Notes under the pieces: generated by a model
The model's database searches: none
Seen by the model: only the letters and a program-made list of their open reading frames with translations
What the model was told of the DNA's origin: nothing
Shown here: positions 1 through 10,194 of the stretch, piece by piece
Numbering within the stretch: position 1 is the first letter of the stretch
How the letters are laid out: every line of letters starts with the position of its first letter
Made by a program: the position numbers and the translations under genes
Source of the DNA: Paramacrobiotus metropolitanus
Taxonomy: Eukaryota; Tardigrada; Eutardigrada; Parachela; Macrobiotidae
Direction of reading: 5' to 3'
NCBI RefSeq assembly: GCF_019649055.1
Contig: NW_026570299.1
Coordinates: 248,001-312,000, forward strand
DNA: 64,000 nt

Positions 1-440
1 TTCTACTATGCATCGGCGAGGTCTTGATAACAAGAGCGTTGACTCACTGTGATTTTTATTAACCGACCGAAGCCTACCCTAGGTCATCCATGCGGACCAT
101 GCTCACCAGTTATGGAAAATGTGGTTTGTCGGTCACCCTCACCAAATGTTAAAGGCACGGTTGACGTATCTACTTGCACACTATTTGACACGTAACTCGT
201 GGTGATCTGTCGGTCACTGGCAGTATAGCTGCAACTGCTGCTAGGCCCCTGCTTATTCGAAATTTTCGTTCTCACATTACATTACTCTAGTGCATATGTC
301 CGGACAGTATACGAAATACAGGCATATACGTCTTACGTACTCCTAAAATAAGATTTGTTCGCTTTGCCTTCTGTGCAGAATGATTACAAACAGTTTGACC
401 TCAAATTAAAGGTTATCAATGTCACTATTATCTAACCCTC
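1..440 (+). repeat. Block D, copy 1 (tail of a tandem unit)
   Basis: The opening segment resembles 17535-17710 (shared 'GGCGAGGTCTTGATAAC' and 'AAAGGTTATCAAT') and 37180-37500 (shared 'TTATGGAAAA' and 'AGCTCGTGGTG' stretches, in the same order). In the other copies this block lies 0.6-0.7 kb right of a block C, so a C copy probably sits just left of the window. A minus-strand frame at 84-275 is open for 63 codons but is not convincingly coding. Confidence 0.55.
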
Positions 441-822
441 ATGCGCGTAAATACAAAATGTTAAATTACTCTGCTTACGTCAGACAAAGTTAACACCGGT
501 TCAAGGTCAACATTTCAATTTACAAAGTACTAGTATTATTATATCAGCAATTATTAGTATTATTATTAGTATCAGAAAATATTATTAGTATCAGAAAATT
601 TACTTATTAATCAATCTCATATCGCAACATTATACTATAATTATAGTATTTCAAGCAGCAAAAAGCAAACAAAACGAAATAATACTATTTCTCTTTGTAC
701 GAAGGACAGTTTTTGTTTTTAAGGAGCAGCGCATAGCTTTTCTCATAGTAGCGCATAGCTAATGATTATTATGGCATCCAGTTTTCTTAGCCAGATTCTG
801 TACTCGTATACAATTTTTAATT
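281..822. other. AT-rich spacer with a 19-bp tandem duplication
   Basis: No gene is supported. Positions 562-580 and 581-599 are two adjacent copies of a 19-bp AT-rich word ending in TCAGAAAAT. The rest is AT-rich with short TAT runs. Confidence 0.6.
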
Positions 823-1152
823 TTAATTTTTTAATTTTTTTGGAGGCAGTATGTTGGTTTGTTTACTCAGCTTAACGTCTACAACGATAAGGAATATCTG
901 CTCAAGGAGGTAGACTACCGTAAAAGAAGATGCTGCCGCAGCGACAGCTCGTAAAAACAAACACAATAAAAACAGAAACAATTTTTTACCCACGAAGAAC
1001 AATTCCGCATTACAGTACTGTAGCCACCACCGTGAAGCACCAGTATAAGGTGATAAGATGAGACAGTAAATCTCGATTAAACGAGTATAAACGAGTATCT
1101 GTGCATTCGAAGAACAGCGTTCAAATGACCCGACGACATGCACTGCGCCCAA
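823..1152 (-). CDS. Hypothetical 109-codon open frame
   Basis: This frame is open for 109 codons. The middle third is strongly hydrophobic, with a leucine/phenylalanine-rich run followed by an alanine run, so a membrane segment is possible. No family is recognised and no second copy was found. The long hydrophobic run partly reflects T-rich codons, so this may be a chance frame in AT-rich DNA. Confidence 0.2.
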   Translation of the reverse strand: MGAVHVVGSFERCSSNAQILVYTRLIEIYCLILSPYTGASRWWLQYCNAELFFVGKKLFLFLLCLFLRAVAAAASSFTVVYLLEQIFLIVVDVKLSKQTNILPPKKLKN

Positions 1153-1388
1153 CTTCCGTAGTCAGGAAATAGTGTCGGTATAAATGTATAATTATGTCAA
1201 TATACATATGAGTCCCATGACTCATACTAGTTCGCTTCGGTTCGGCTCGTTTGACTGGATCCGCTCGTCTCACTCGCGTCCCTCTCTTTACTTGCCACCG
1301 CCTCCCTAATCCTCACAGTGGAATGGGAAGCAGAAATTTCCACAACGTCCCGGTGCTCCTTGGCTGATCTCTCGGCAACAGCTGCTGG

Positions 1389-1491
1389 TTAAGCATCAGC
1401 CACGCCGCTCATCTGACCTGTGGCATACTTGCGCTGCGCGTCCGCCAGTTTCGGACAGAAGCGCACTGTGTACGCATTGTCCTGGCCTAGG
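1389..1491 (-). pseudogene. Coding fragment related to 53.4-53.7 kb
   Basis: The minus strand reads a short frame with the motif FCPKLADAQRKYAT, ending at a stop on 1389-1391. The same motif, as FCPKLAEMQRKYAS, sits in a longer frame at about 53450-53640. The surroundings (1290-1620) are GC-rich compared with the flanks. The protein family is not recognised. It may be a gag-like fragment or an exon of a dispersed gene. Confidence 0.4.
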
Positions 1492-1913
1492 GAGCAACGC
1501 CGTTTGCTCCCGTGTTTATTATGCGCCCTCTCCCTCCGGGCTTTCTGCCATCCCCGTCCCGACTACCGCGCCCCGGGGCGGGGGGTAGGGACACCGCATA
1601 CCGGTACACGGTGCGCGTCCTGAGGTATTGCTTAGGCACTGATATTTTTATTTTGTGTTATAAAAGAATTTCTGGATGGAAACAAGCAACAACTAAAAGG
1701 TCACTCGTCAACTGAATTTCAGGTACGAATAGTTGCTATAAACTACGTTTCCGAGAAAAAAACACCAATCACGAGAAAGAATTATATAAATTGCACCATT
1801 ATAATTTAAAATATTTATACGGGGTGCTAAAAATGTGCTGTTATTATTTTTATTAGTGTGGATTCGTGCTTGATGTTTTATGTTTCGAATTTCATGTATC
1901 GTTACGTAGGTGG

Positions 1914-2270
1914 TGACGGAGAGATCAGTACGATAGGAATAATTACCGTAATAATCTATCCTACCGACCTACTCAACGACAGAGTATGAGCTAATATCTC
2001 AATGTGGCATAGCTAAGTCTACGAATCTACGCGAAGCGAGAACTGCATCTCCGACGATATTTTAATTCATAACTCCGAAACTGCCAAAATTCGTAATGAG
2101 AAAACTGATGATGTAAAATACTGCCACTCACGGACTTATATAGACACGGCGCATCCGTGTAGAACCAAAAAAAGTAATCCGAACACAAAGAAACGTCGAG
2201 AAAGTACAGCGAATAATAGAAAGTACGAGTAAAGCCGTCGCTTTACGTACTGTACTGCTATATTCCGTCA
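1914..2270 (-). repeat. 3' LTR (minus-strand sense)
   Basis: This is 357 bp, nearly identical to 5407-5764. Small indels distinguish the copies around 2168-2192. Confidence 0.9.
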
Positions 2271-2281
2271 CCCCCGCAAAC
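2271..2281 (-). other. Polypurine-tract-like primer site
   Basis: Directly upstream of the 3' LTR in element sense, the minus strand reads GTTTGCGGGGG and abuts TGACGG of the LTR, where plus-strand DNA synthesis should be primed. It is only partly polypurine. The same 11 bases recur twice inside the element near 3549 and 3619. Confidence 0.55.
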
Positions 2282-2774
2282 GGCTTTTGGGGAACCCAAC
2301 ACAAAAGAACCGAAAAGAAAAGCAAAAACAGGAATAAAAACTAAACAGAGATGTCTCACGCTCTCGACTGGGCAAAGGCGGGCAAATCCATTCACCGTCC
2401 AAGAACGAATGACTGATCCTCCTCCACGGGTGACTGAGTGAGATGGAAGGTGAGGAGAGGATTCTTGACGGGATGGAGAACTGAGCGTAGGCCAGAAGAC
2501 TGAGTAGGATGGCAGAACGGCAGTCGGAGATCGGAGTACAAACAGGAAAACGTCGGAACGCAATAAATGAAGATTTTAGTGGCAAAGTTAAATTTAATGT
2601 AAATCGCCGATGAAAAATTCAACGCAAAAAAACATCCGCGATGAAAAATGAAAATAAAAGAAAACACCACTTTGAATTTGCGAAACGCAAGTAAACGCAA
2701 ATAGTCAGTCAGCGTAACACCGGAGGCGGTTACCAATGCGACTCGTAGCACACACAATCAGCGTTTGGCGGCAT

Positions 2775-3959
2775 TCAGAAAGGATATCTTCGGGAATAAA
2801 ATCCCAAGAAATTCACAGGCGAATTGTCTACATCACTGGACTTCTCTTCATACACCATTTTGACTTCTTGACCATCAACTTCAGTTACAGCATTTTTTAA
2901 ATCCGCTAAAGTCTGATTCACAAATTCAGATTTTTCATAATCATCTGCGTCAATGCGTCGACCAGCCCAATTATACTCGTATTGCACCGAGTTCGTAGTG
3001 CACGGGCTTTTTCCCTGTGACTGCGTAAGGCCAATTTTAACTTTTTCAAACTGCGCTTCACCGCACTCTTCAGCTACGCATTCAACATCACGCATTTTAG
3101 CACAATCTGACACATTTTCAACATTTCCAGTTGCCTCAGCGTTACCACATTTCAACAAAATATTTTCAGTTGTTTTCCGCATATTGTGCCAGTAATACCG
3201 TGTAGTCATGTACTTTTGAACTGACACTCCGCACGGTATTAATTCGTTTTCCACATATCGTTTGTGTACTGATTTTGTCAGTTGTTCTTGCCATTGTTTA
3301 GGCACTACAATTCTGTCAATTCCATTACCAGAACGCTTTCGACAAAGCAAACCATTTATTACAATCATGTGATAAATTTCTTCATTTTGAAATTTATTTT
3401 TCGCTTTCACCGGGTTTTTGTACAAGAAATACCAATGTTTGGTATCCTTGTACTTCCGCTGTTCCGCTTTCCAAAATTCTGCATTTATGAAATTTTCGGC
3501 ATTTTCAAGGTTTTCAGCCATAAAGGGCATTTCAGTATTATCGGGCTTACCCCCGCAAACTTGATTGGTCACAGTCGTTTGCAACACATCGGGCGGTAGC
3601 TCATTGGGCACAGTTCGCCCCCGCAAACTTGAGTGCTGCAGCACTTTAGTTTCAACATTTTCAGGTAATTTTGAATCGCACTGAACAGTACGAATTTCCA
3701 TTGACCGCATTTCAACCCGTTTCATATTGTACCGTTTTAACACTTCAAGTGGCGGTTCTTTTGACACTTCTTTCCATTTACCACTAAATGTACAGTACTT
3801 TGCTGGGTGCAGCTCGTGACACTTAAAACAGATCGGCTGACCACTGTCAGTTCGCCATTTATTCACATCAATTTCGACATTTCCAATCATGCTTGGTTTT
3901 ACTGTCACTACTGTTACTTTCACAGTTTTCATATTCCTCGTAATATTCACATTCGTCAT
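2775..3959 (-). CDS. Retroelement ORF: zinc knuckle plus integrase-type zinc-binding remnant
   Basis: This 394-codon frame is intact. At about residues 42-54 it has a CX2CX3HX4C knuckle (CFKCHELHPAKYC), one residue shorter than the usual gag CCHC. Around residues 195-275 it resembles the HHCC domain that precedes retroviral-type integrase cores: a 'NGLLCRK' strand, a 'VP' turn, a histidine (VHKRY) and 'YYWHNMRKT' before a cysteine. The second histidine position reads cysteine, and the last cysteine of the CxxC pair is missing, so zinc binding is probably lost. No DDE core follows. The protein looks like gag nucleocapsid joined to the integrase N-terminus after an internal deletion that removed protease-RT-RNase H. 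It overlaps the preceding frame (3868-4293) by about 90 bases, as in gag/pol frameshift arrangements. Confidence 0.65.
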   Translation of the reverse strand: MTNVNITRNMKTVKVTVVTVKPSMIGNVEIDVNKWRTDSGQPICFKCHELHPAKYCTFSGKWKEVSKEPPLEVLKRYNMKRVEMRSMEIRTVQCDSKLPENVETKVLQHSSLRGRTVPNELPPDVLQTTVTNQVCGGKPDNTEMPFMAENLENAENFINAEFWKAEQRKYKDTKHWYFLYKNPVKAKNKFQNEEIYHMIVINGLLCRKRSGNGIDRIVVPKQWQEQLTKSVHKRYVENELIPCGVSVQKYMTTRYYWHNMRKTTENILLKCGNAEATGNVENVSDCAKMRDVECVAEECGEAQFEKVKIGLTQSQGKSPCTTNSVQYEYNWAGRRIDADDYEKSEFVNQTLADLKNAVTEVDGQEVKMVYEEKSSDVDNSPVNFLGFYSRRYPF

Positions 3960-4505
3960 TGTTTAAACTTTCAGTTTCATACGTGTACTCATCGTACGTA
4001 TTTTCATATTCATCATCATATTCATTACAATCATTAATTTCATACATTTCTCGTTGCACTTTCAGTGCGTACAGCGTTTTTAGCTGCGCCATTACATCTT
4101 CCACAGTTTTTGGTTTTGACATTACCAGCTTGCCATACCATTCCATTCGGGTTTTCTTCAGTCCCTGAACGAGAACTGAAACTCTTTCTTCTTCTTTCGT
4201 ATTTAGCGTATTGAACCAATTTAAGAAACCGTCTACGTACGAGTTCACCGTGTCTTCCTCTGAAGTGCAAGTGCGGCATACAGAGATGCCCAAGCAATTT
4301 CTTTCAGTTCATTCACGTTCATTTCTTCATCAATTCTGCCTCCCCAATTTTCAACTGCATTCTCAAATCTTCCCTGGTCAAGCGAGAAGTCAATTAGTTC
4401 GGACTGCAGCGGGTGCATGTCGTACCACAATTCTTCATCTTCTGCGATGCCGCCAAACTGTACGGCATTTGCGCCTTCCATTCTTTTGAATTTGTCAGTG
4501 TCCAT
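3868..4505 (-). pseudogene. gag capsid-like region in two overlapping frames
   Basis: The upstream frame (4505-4245, 86 codons) begins MDTDKFKRMEG and continues the sense of the downstream frame (4293-3868). The two are offset by a frameshift near 4255-4290. The second frame has the usual gag flavour: 'VNSYVDGFLNWFN', 'RVSVLVQGLK', 'WYGKLV', then 'VEDVMAQLKTLYALK'. It ends in an acidic, tyrosine-rich tail with several DE/EY runs. The acidic tail before the nucleocapsid knuckle is unusual. Either the element is inactivated or this is a genuine shift site. Confidence 0.6.
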
Positions 4506-5388
4506 TGCACTAACTTTCCGAGGAACTCTTTTGTTCTAACCCGGATGCTTTAGCTACGTCTTTTATCCGCAGTGACTGTTGCACTGGCTTTAAATTTTCA
4601 TCCGGTAGGCTTTTGCTCTACGCGGAAACTTTAGCTACGCTTTAGTTTTCAGTGTTCGTTACACTGATCTTCCAGGTAGACTCTTGTTCTAACCCGGATA
4701 CAGACTGAGATTTCGATCGTCGGTGTTCTCTCACCGCTCACAGCGCTCGCAACTGCTTTGGCTGTATGGCTACGCTACGATATGGTGCACCTGTATGCTC
4801 TCGCTTTTCGCTCTCGCATACAAAACTATAGCTCAAGATTTGTGTCGACACTTTGAATGCTCAGGCACTGCTCTGGCAAACAAAATACTTTAGCTCAAGG
4901 AAACTGCTTTCGACACTCTGTCTACTCACAGCCGATTACGTAATCGCTACGCTTCAGATTTTGGAAACTCGTGCTCTGGCCAGTAGCACGAGTACCTGCT
5001 CAGATTCAGTTCATCAATTCAACATTTCGTCATTTCATCAATTCATCTTCATTTCATTTTCACTTCAGTGCTCATGGGTCGATCTACAGGTTATCCCTGC
5101 ATCGCCCCTGCTGGTAGTCAAACTGCTCAGCGTCCAGACAGGCAGAGCCCCGGACATTTACAAGTTTTCGTCGTGGGTCGCAGGCACGGATCAGCAGGGT
5201 TTCCCTTACTAACGCGTCGCCAGTACCCGGACTACTAACGTTTTAGGCGTCCAGACGGCAGACCAGCTGCCGGACATCCGTCCAGTCAGTACAGTTGTAC
5301 CCGGACTGAGCACTCTCTAGAAGCTGACTTTAACCATTTCAATCACAATTTCAGTCACAGTTTACTTAGCTGGACATCGGTTAGGTTC

Positions 5389-5406
5389 GAACATCGGTGG
5401 GCGCCA
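5389..5406 (-). other. Primer binding site
   Basis: In element sense the bases immediately after the 5' LTR read TGGCGCCCACCGATG. The leading TGG matches a tRNA CCA end, and TGGCGCCC resembles common retroelement primer sites. The exact tRNA is not determined. Confidence 0.6.
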
Positions 5407-5764
5407 TGACGGAGAGATCAGTACGATAGGAATAATTACCGTAATAATCTATCCTACCGACCTACTCAACGACAGAGTATGAGCTAATATCTCAATGTGG
5501 CATAGCTAAGTCTACGAATCTACGCGAAGCGAGAACTGCATCTCCGACGATATTTTAATTCATAACTCCGAAACTGCCAAAATTCGTAATGAGAAAACTG
5601 ATGATGTAAAATACTGCCACTCACGGACTTATATAGACACGGCGCATCCGTGTAGAACCAAAAGTAAATCCGAACACAAAAGAGAAACGTCGAGAAAGTA
5701 CAGCGAATAATAGAAAGTACGAGTAAAGCCGTCGCTTTACGTACTGTACTGCTATATTCCGTCA
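5407..5764 (-). repeat. 5' LTR (minus-strand sense) with TATA box
   Basis: This is 358 bp. On the minus strand a TATA box (CTATATAAG) lies at about 5628-5636, inside a GTGTCTATATAAGT context that also occurs in the YR retrotransposon leader at 58.55 kb. Confidence 0.88.
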
Positions 5765-5779
5765 GTGGTGTTACACCAG

Positions 5780-6480
5780 TAGCTTATAACTAGGTAACTC
5801 ATGCTCCAACAACAATTTAAGGTGCCTCACTGTCCTCCTAATGTGGTGGGCGAGGCAGCAGCCCTGCGGTTCGTTTGGGTTGGTTCGGCAGTTGTGCTGT
5901 ATGTGTTTGGCAGGGCCATGGGATTTTTTCTCGGACGATCGAATATTTCGGATTTTGCCGACAGTAACTCCGGAGTGTTCATTCATAAATATTCCGAATG
6001 CAACTAAATATATTCGGCCTCCGCGTTTGCAAATACTCGTTTATGAATTTCGGCCTTTTCCGTCGGATGGGACGTGGGTGCATGTTAGCACAGACAGTTT
6101 CCGGCTCCATAAATTAAATATGCCCGCCGCTTACTGTGTTGATGTAGGACACTTCGCACATACCGATGCACAGATTTCGGTTATGGTGTTGTTATTTCAC
6201 CGCTGAGTGCGTTCTACACGCTTTCGCGGTGGTGTTCTTCCGGTTGTGTTTGCGGCGGTTGCTCTTATTTTAGTTCTTCAAACAAAAGGAATGCTAGAAT
6301 TTTTGCTTATCACAATTGTTTTGCTCCGTAACTGACGTGCAGTTATTTCGGATTGCTGACCACAACCCAGTGTGCTTCAGCAAGTTTTCCGTATCTTGTT
6401 GGTTTATTATAGCATTGACATTATCTGTACCGACATACCGGTAATTATAATTTACGCGCTGACCATTTATTACGTATGCA
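5780..6480 (+). repeat. Block A, copy 1
   Basis: This shares ordered motifs with 22.3-22.8, 22.9-23.5, 33.9-34.5, 39.3-39.6 and 56.4-57.0 kb: 'GGTTCGTTTGGGTT', 'GGCAGTTGTG', 'GGGATCTTTCCTCGG'-type, 'TTCATAAATATTCCGAATGCAAC', and a later 'TTTCGTGGTGTT' and 'AACACAGAAAATGC' segment. Both strands have short open frames (plus 5801-6007; minus 5771-5986 with a recurring 'NCRTNPNEP' reading), but neither is clearly coding. It is followed within 10-30 bases by hairpin B1. Confidence 0.7.
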
Positions 6481-6485
6481 GTTTG

Positions 6486-6575
6486 TTTCGGTTGAAAGTG
6501 TTTCCGTGTTGAGCATCATTTAGGAATGACTTTGATGAGTATTCCTAGTGCATACCCGATATGGAAATCAACCAA
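6486..6575 (+). ncRNA. Hairpin B1 (subfamily I)
   Basis: An imperfect inverted repeat of about 80 nt. The 5' arm (GTTTCCGTGTTGAGCATCAT) pairs with the 3' arm (ATGCATACCCGATATGGAAA region) with a few G.U pairs and bulges, closing over GGAAT/ATTCC and a ~10-nt loop. A conserved lead-in, TTATTACGTATGCAGTT, lies 10-25 bases upstream. The size and shape resemble a pre-miRNA. Transcription is inferred only. Confidence 0.55.
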
Positions 6576-6579
6576 AACG

Positions 6580-7700
6580 ACCAGGATAACCTTTTGTATG
6601 TATTTTGCGCCATTGGCCATTGCTCATCGACTGGCAAATAAATTAGAAAATGTCCCAAATGCAAAAAAAGGAATATTTACATGCTTCAACCGTTACAAGT
6701 TTGTGAATGTTGATTTAAGTAACCGAAGCACAGCGTTGCACTACATACGGTCAATTTGCTGATTATAATGCGATAAATTTGGCAACAGTAAGCGTAAAAT
6801 AATAAATTTTAGTAACAGTTTAACATCCACTTGTAAATTCGCACTCGCGCTTGATAGCTAATAACTGTGAGTCATCTTTCCGAGCTGCTCGTGGCTCTAA
6901 TTTTGGTGGATGTACATTAATTTTGTAGATATGCTTAGAGTTCTTCATCCGTGAGGTCATGACTGAAATACATACTATGTACCTCTACCATAACGCATGT
7001 CCTGCGTTACAATCACAGGCATTCACAGCAGCCTTGATAATATTTAATACCCTGATTTAATACCTTGATTTCTGATGCTAACGTGTAGTAAAAAAAGCTG
7101 ATATGAACATACAGTCATACAGCACAACATCAAAACCCAGGACAAGTGAAAAACGGCTGCGGGTGGCAAGAATACTGGCTTAAATTGCGAACATATAGAT
7201 AACTTGCAAAGAACATTCGATTTTGCGCATATAAAAAACCAGTAACGTTCATAAAACTGTAATTTCAGAGTAAAGAGCTATAAACAAGAATAAATTAATG
7301 TGGTTAACTAGAGACTCGCAGTTAACGAATATTAGGCTTCCGCTGCAGGCCAAAAACCCATCCGGCCCTAATACTGATAACAAAATACTAATTGTTATTC
7401 CTACTCTTGTAAACCATACAGTAACGATAATAAATTAACAATCACCGTATCGTACAGGTGGATGCTTCTTCGATATAAGTTTCTGCAACGCTTCGTTCAA
7501 TCCGTTGCAAATTATCGCATGCAAACTTCAGCATTTTTGTGAATTTCTTTTTACTGAAATGCCAGTGGAAAACTTACGGATTAGTGAGTTAAGTTGAATT
7601 AATTAGCTTAATGTTAAAATGTGTTAAAATTCTATCGTACAGTACGTACTTCAGTAGTTGCTCTGAAGGCATAACGGGCTACAATATTAAAGTACTGTTT
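6580..7700. other. Spacer between B1 and the LINE remnants
   Basis: No coding region, RNA gene or repeat is convincing here. The stretch is AT-rich with scattered short frames. Confidence 0.5.
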
Positions 7701-7774
7701 ATTTCAAACTGATGTATTTTTTTATTAATAATCAACGCACAATTCTGGTAAAGAAAAGAAAACACGCAGTACTA

Positions 7775-7960
7775 TTCACAGCAGCAAAACTTCATTTAAA
7801 CTATCCAAACCATCCATGGTACCCAAAACAGATGCTGCATTTCCGCGCTGAATCTCAAGCGATAATCGTTGACGTAAAAATTCGTGCGATCGACGCTCTT
7901 CCGTGTGCTGTTGCAGTCAAGCAAACTTGTACAAGCAGATGCCGTTTACAGTTAAGCTCA
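7775..7960 (-). pseudogene. LINE 3'-end remnant 1
   Basis: One minus-strand frame reads TEERRSHEFLRQRLSLEIQ and continues RGNAASVLGT. This matches the motif at 8580-8660 almost codon by codon. It is the conserved C-terminal segment found after the reverse transcriptase of many invertebrate non-LTR retrotransposons. Stops and shifts surround it. Confidence 0.6.
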
Positions 7961-8504
7961 AATATTAAAGCGTATGAATGTTGTCTAAGCGGTTCACCAT
8001 GTGTGACTACCTGTTCTGACCAGCTCACCATGAGCGTAGCATGACTAGACACATCTATCGGAAGATGCCCGTTCTGTTTCTACACCTGATTTCAGTTTTG
8101 GACTTTCGTCCGTTCGTACGGGACGTACTAATAAAGTTAGGCCTGCGATCTGGCCACACAGTGAACTGGTGTTTCTCGATTCTGGTAATCGTAATCATAG
8201 CTGTTTCGTGACCTTGCAACCTTTTCCAACCTGAACAGTCGATTGCTCCCTGGAAGCGCTGTATAAGCAACTCCAGTTGAGATGCTTTAAGAGCATCGTT
8301 TTAATATACACTGTAACACATGTGAAAGATGCACTTTTCTGTGGGTACTAATAAACCCCGGGAATGGGATTTGGGAATTGGTACTGTGACTTAAGTGGTT
8401 ACAACTACGTATTTTACAGCGAATTTTAAGTTTAAGTTTAAGCTTAAGTTACGATATTATAAGTTCTTTTTCTTGTACATTTAGCTTATACACAACAGTT
8501 AACA

Positions 8505-8855
8505 TCACAACGCAGTACACTCAATCAGCAGAAAACAGCCTCGGGAGGTAAGAACACAGAACAACTGATCTAAATTTGCTCCCGGTGGAGCTGTTCCCTG
8601 AACGCAGGCCGCGTTCCCGCGCTGGATTTCTATGCTGATACGCTGGCGCAGGTATTCCGGTGCTCTTGCCTCGCCAGTTTCTTGCCGTACCCTTCTACCC
8701 ACTTCCGTCAGCAGACGGGAAGCTTCCGGTCCGTTTGGTCCTAGCGTTTCAAAGCCCAGAGCGCTGAACAGGTAGTCCGGGGTGATGTTCTGGTACTTGG
8801 TTACCTTATCCTGTTCAGCCTTTGCCGCCGCTGCACCAGCTCGCTCGGATGTTGC
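8505..8855 (-). pseudogene. LINE 3'-end remnant 2 (RT C-terminal domain)
   Basis: A minus-strand frame open from about 8855 to 8505 carries 'AERAGAAAAKAEQDKVTKYQ', then 'YLFSALGFETLGPNGPEASR', 'LLTEVGRRVRQETGE' and 'YLRQRISIEIQRGNAACVQG'. This order (AxxAG, KY...l, FETLGP, LGRR, QRxSxxIQRGN) is the known C-terminus of LINE polyproteins in many invertebrates. RT and endonuclease are absent, so the copy is 5' truncated. It is the best preserved of three copies (also 7.8 and 54.7 kb), all on the minus strand. Confidence 0.75.
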
Positions 8856-8919
8856 TTAAGTTTATGATAAGTTTACAGGGAGTGTTAAGTTTTTACAGCT
8901 ATATACGTAGTCTCGCCGG

Positions 8920-9300
8920 TCAGCATGCTGCTTAATGCTTAGCAACCGTACTTGTAGCTTTGTAGGATGATTACCAGAATATGGCATTTATCTGGTATAC
9001 AGACGTGGTATCGCATCGAGCTACGCGTAACTGGCGTAAGTACTATCTTTTTTATTTTAATGTTACAAATACCGCTTTGCTTTGTTTATGCTCGAATACG
9101 ATCACCCAGGATATCCGAACTGCCGCACCGTTCGTCAGGGCTGCCATATTGCCATATTTAACGACGGCTATGCTTTTAGTTAAGTAGTATGTCGGCGTGG
9201 CTCGACGGGACTTTGTCCATTTACGTGTTATCAGGTCCGTGACATATTGAGACATCCACTGCGGTTCCGTGAAGAGTGGCAGCGACCTTGGGTAAGATAA
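8920..9300 (+). repeat. Block C, copy 1
   Basis: It starts with a GCCGGTCAGCATGCTGCTTA-type core (with a short local duplication of GCTTA) and ends with GCAGCGACCTTGGGTAAGATA. That end looks like an exon followed by a 5' splice site on the plus strand, or a polypyrimidine-AG acceptor on the minus strand. The minus strand is open from 9423 to 9052 (123 codons). Its 'YVTDLIT' and 'NMAALTNGAAV' segments are also readable at 57.8-58.0 kb (YVTDLIT, NMAAAINGAAV). Confidence 0.65.
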
Positions 9301-9894
9301 TCTGTGGTGTACATATGTGGACTTTAAATAAATGATCAGTTCTATAATCAAAAACAGATTGTGCGTAACGTTTTCCACATTACGGTCACGCACACAATAA
9401 AGAACACTTACGAGTACATGCATAACAGGGTGCGACTATTGTCACCGGTTTTTGAGTAAAATACAGTAAACAGTACTAAATACCCCCTTGACTCTGGGCG
9501 GTACCTTACCACACCTCGTTTTGACTATTGCCACCACCTTTCGGATTTTTGTCAACATTTTGCAATCAGCGAATCTTTTTCAGTTCTATTCGTGACTACT
9601 CTATTAAATATTCAATTACGTATCATCAATATCAACATTATTATCGCAGTATTTTCATTATCTCCAGAAAACTGGCCTCCTAACAGTGGGGTCCGAGAGT
9701 ATTTGTTCGCCCCCAAGGATGTTCGGTAGTATGTACGTGCTGTGTACTGTAATTCGATTCTTTTGTGTATTTTCCTTTGTGTATACTTGACGTCTTTACG
9801 TTAAGAAAATGGATCAATAGTCGGCCAAATGTTTTTCAATATTCAATTATTTACAGTATATATCAATATTCAATTATTATATATTATACGAAAT

Positions 9895-10020
9895 GGCTGT
9901 GCGCCCCGACAACCGGGGTGCAAAGCAAAACGCTGTGCGCCCCGATCGGGGCGCGAAGTAAAATGGCTGTGCGCCCGGTTAGGATGAGGACGCGAAGTAA
10001 TTTGGCTGTGCGCCATGAAT
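9895..10020 (+). repeat. Left inverted terminus, three tandem units
   Basis: It consists of about 3.3 units of 32-37 bp, each starting (G)GCTGTGCGCC and ending GCAAAGCAAAA or GCGAAGTAAAA. The middle unit contains the palindrome CGCCCCGATCGGGGCG. The inverted partner is at 11345-11501. Confidence 0.75.
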
Positions 10021-10194
10021 TTTCTGTGGGAGCGAAAAAATCTTCTAGGCCAGATTTTATTACGTTGTAAATACAAGAAGATGCGTATTACTGAAATTGC
10101 TAAAATCAGGCATTGCTAAAATGGTAAACCGTTCATTTCTTCGAGATCACCTCTTAGCGGACAGTTCAAAGAGACTCGTAATGTAGCGGCTTGT

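Larger units (their letters stand above)
1910..5768 (-). mobile_element. LTR retrotransposon without reverse transcriptase
   Basis: Two near-identical direct repeats (1914-2270 and 5407-5764) bracket about 3.1 kb. Each begins TGACGGA and ends TCCGTCA, so each is bounded by a 7-bp inverted repeat with the canonical TG...CA ends. The flanks carry the same 4 bases, GTGG (1910-1913 and 5765-5768), as a target site duplication. Coding frames run on the minus strand: gag at 4505-3868, then a frame with a zinc knuckle and integrase-type zinc-binding remnant at 3959-2775. I see no protease, reverse transcriptase, RNase H or integrase core. The LTRs differ by only a few small changes, so insertion looks recent. 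This suggests a non-autonomous element mobilised by a relative, most like Ty3/gypsy by its gag and target duplication size. Confidence 0.88.
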
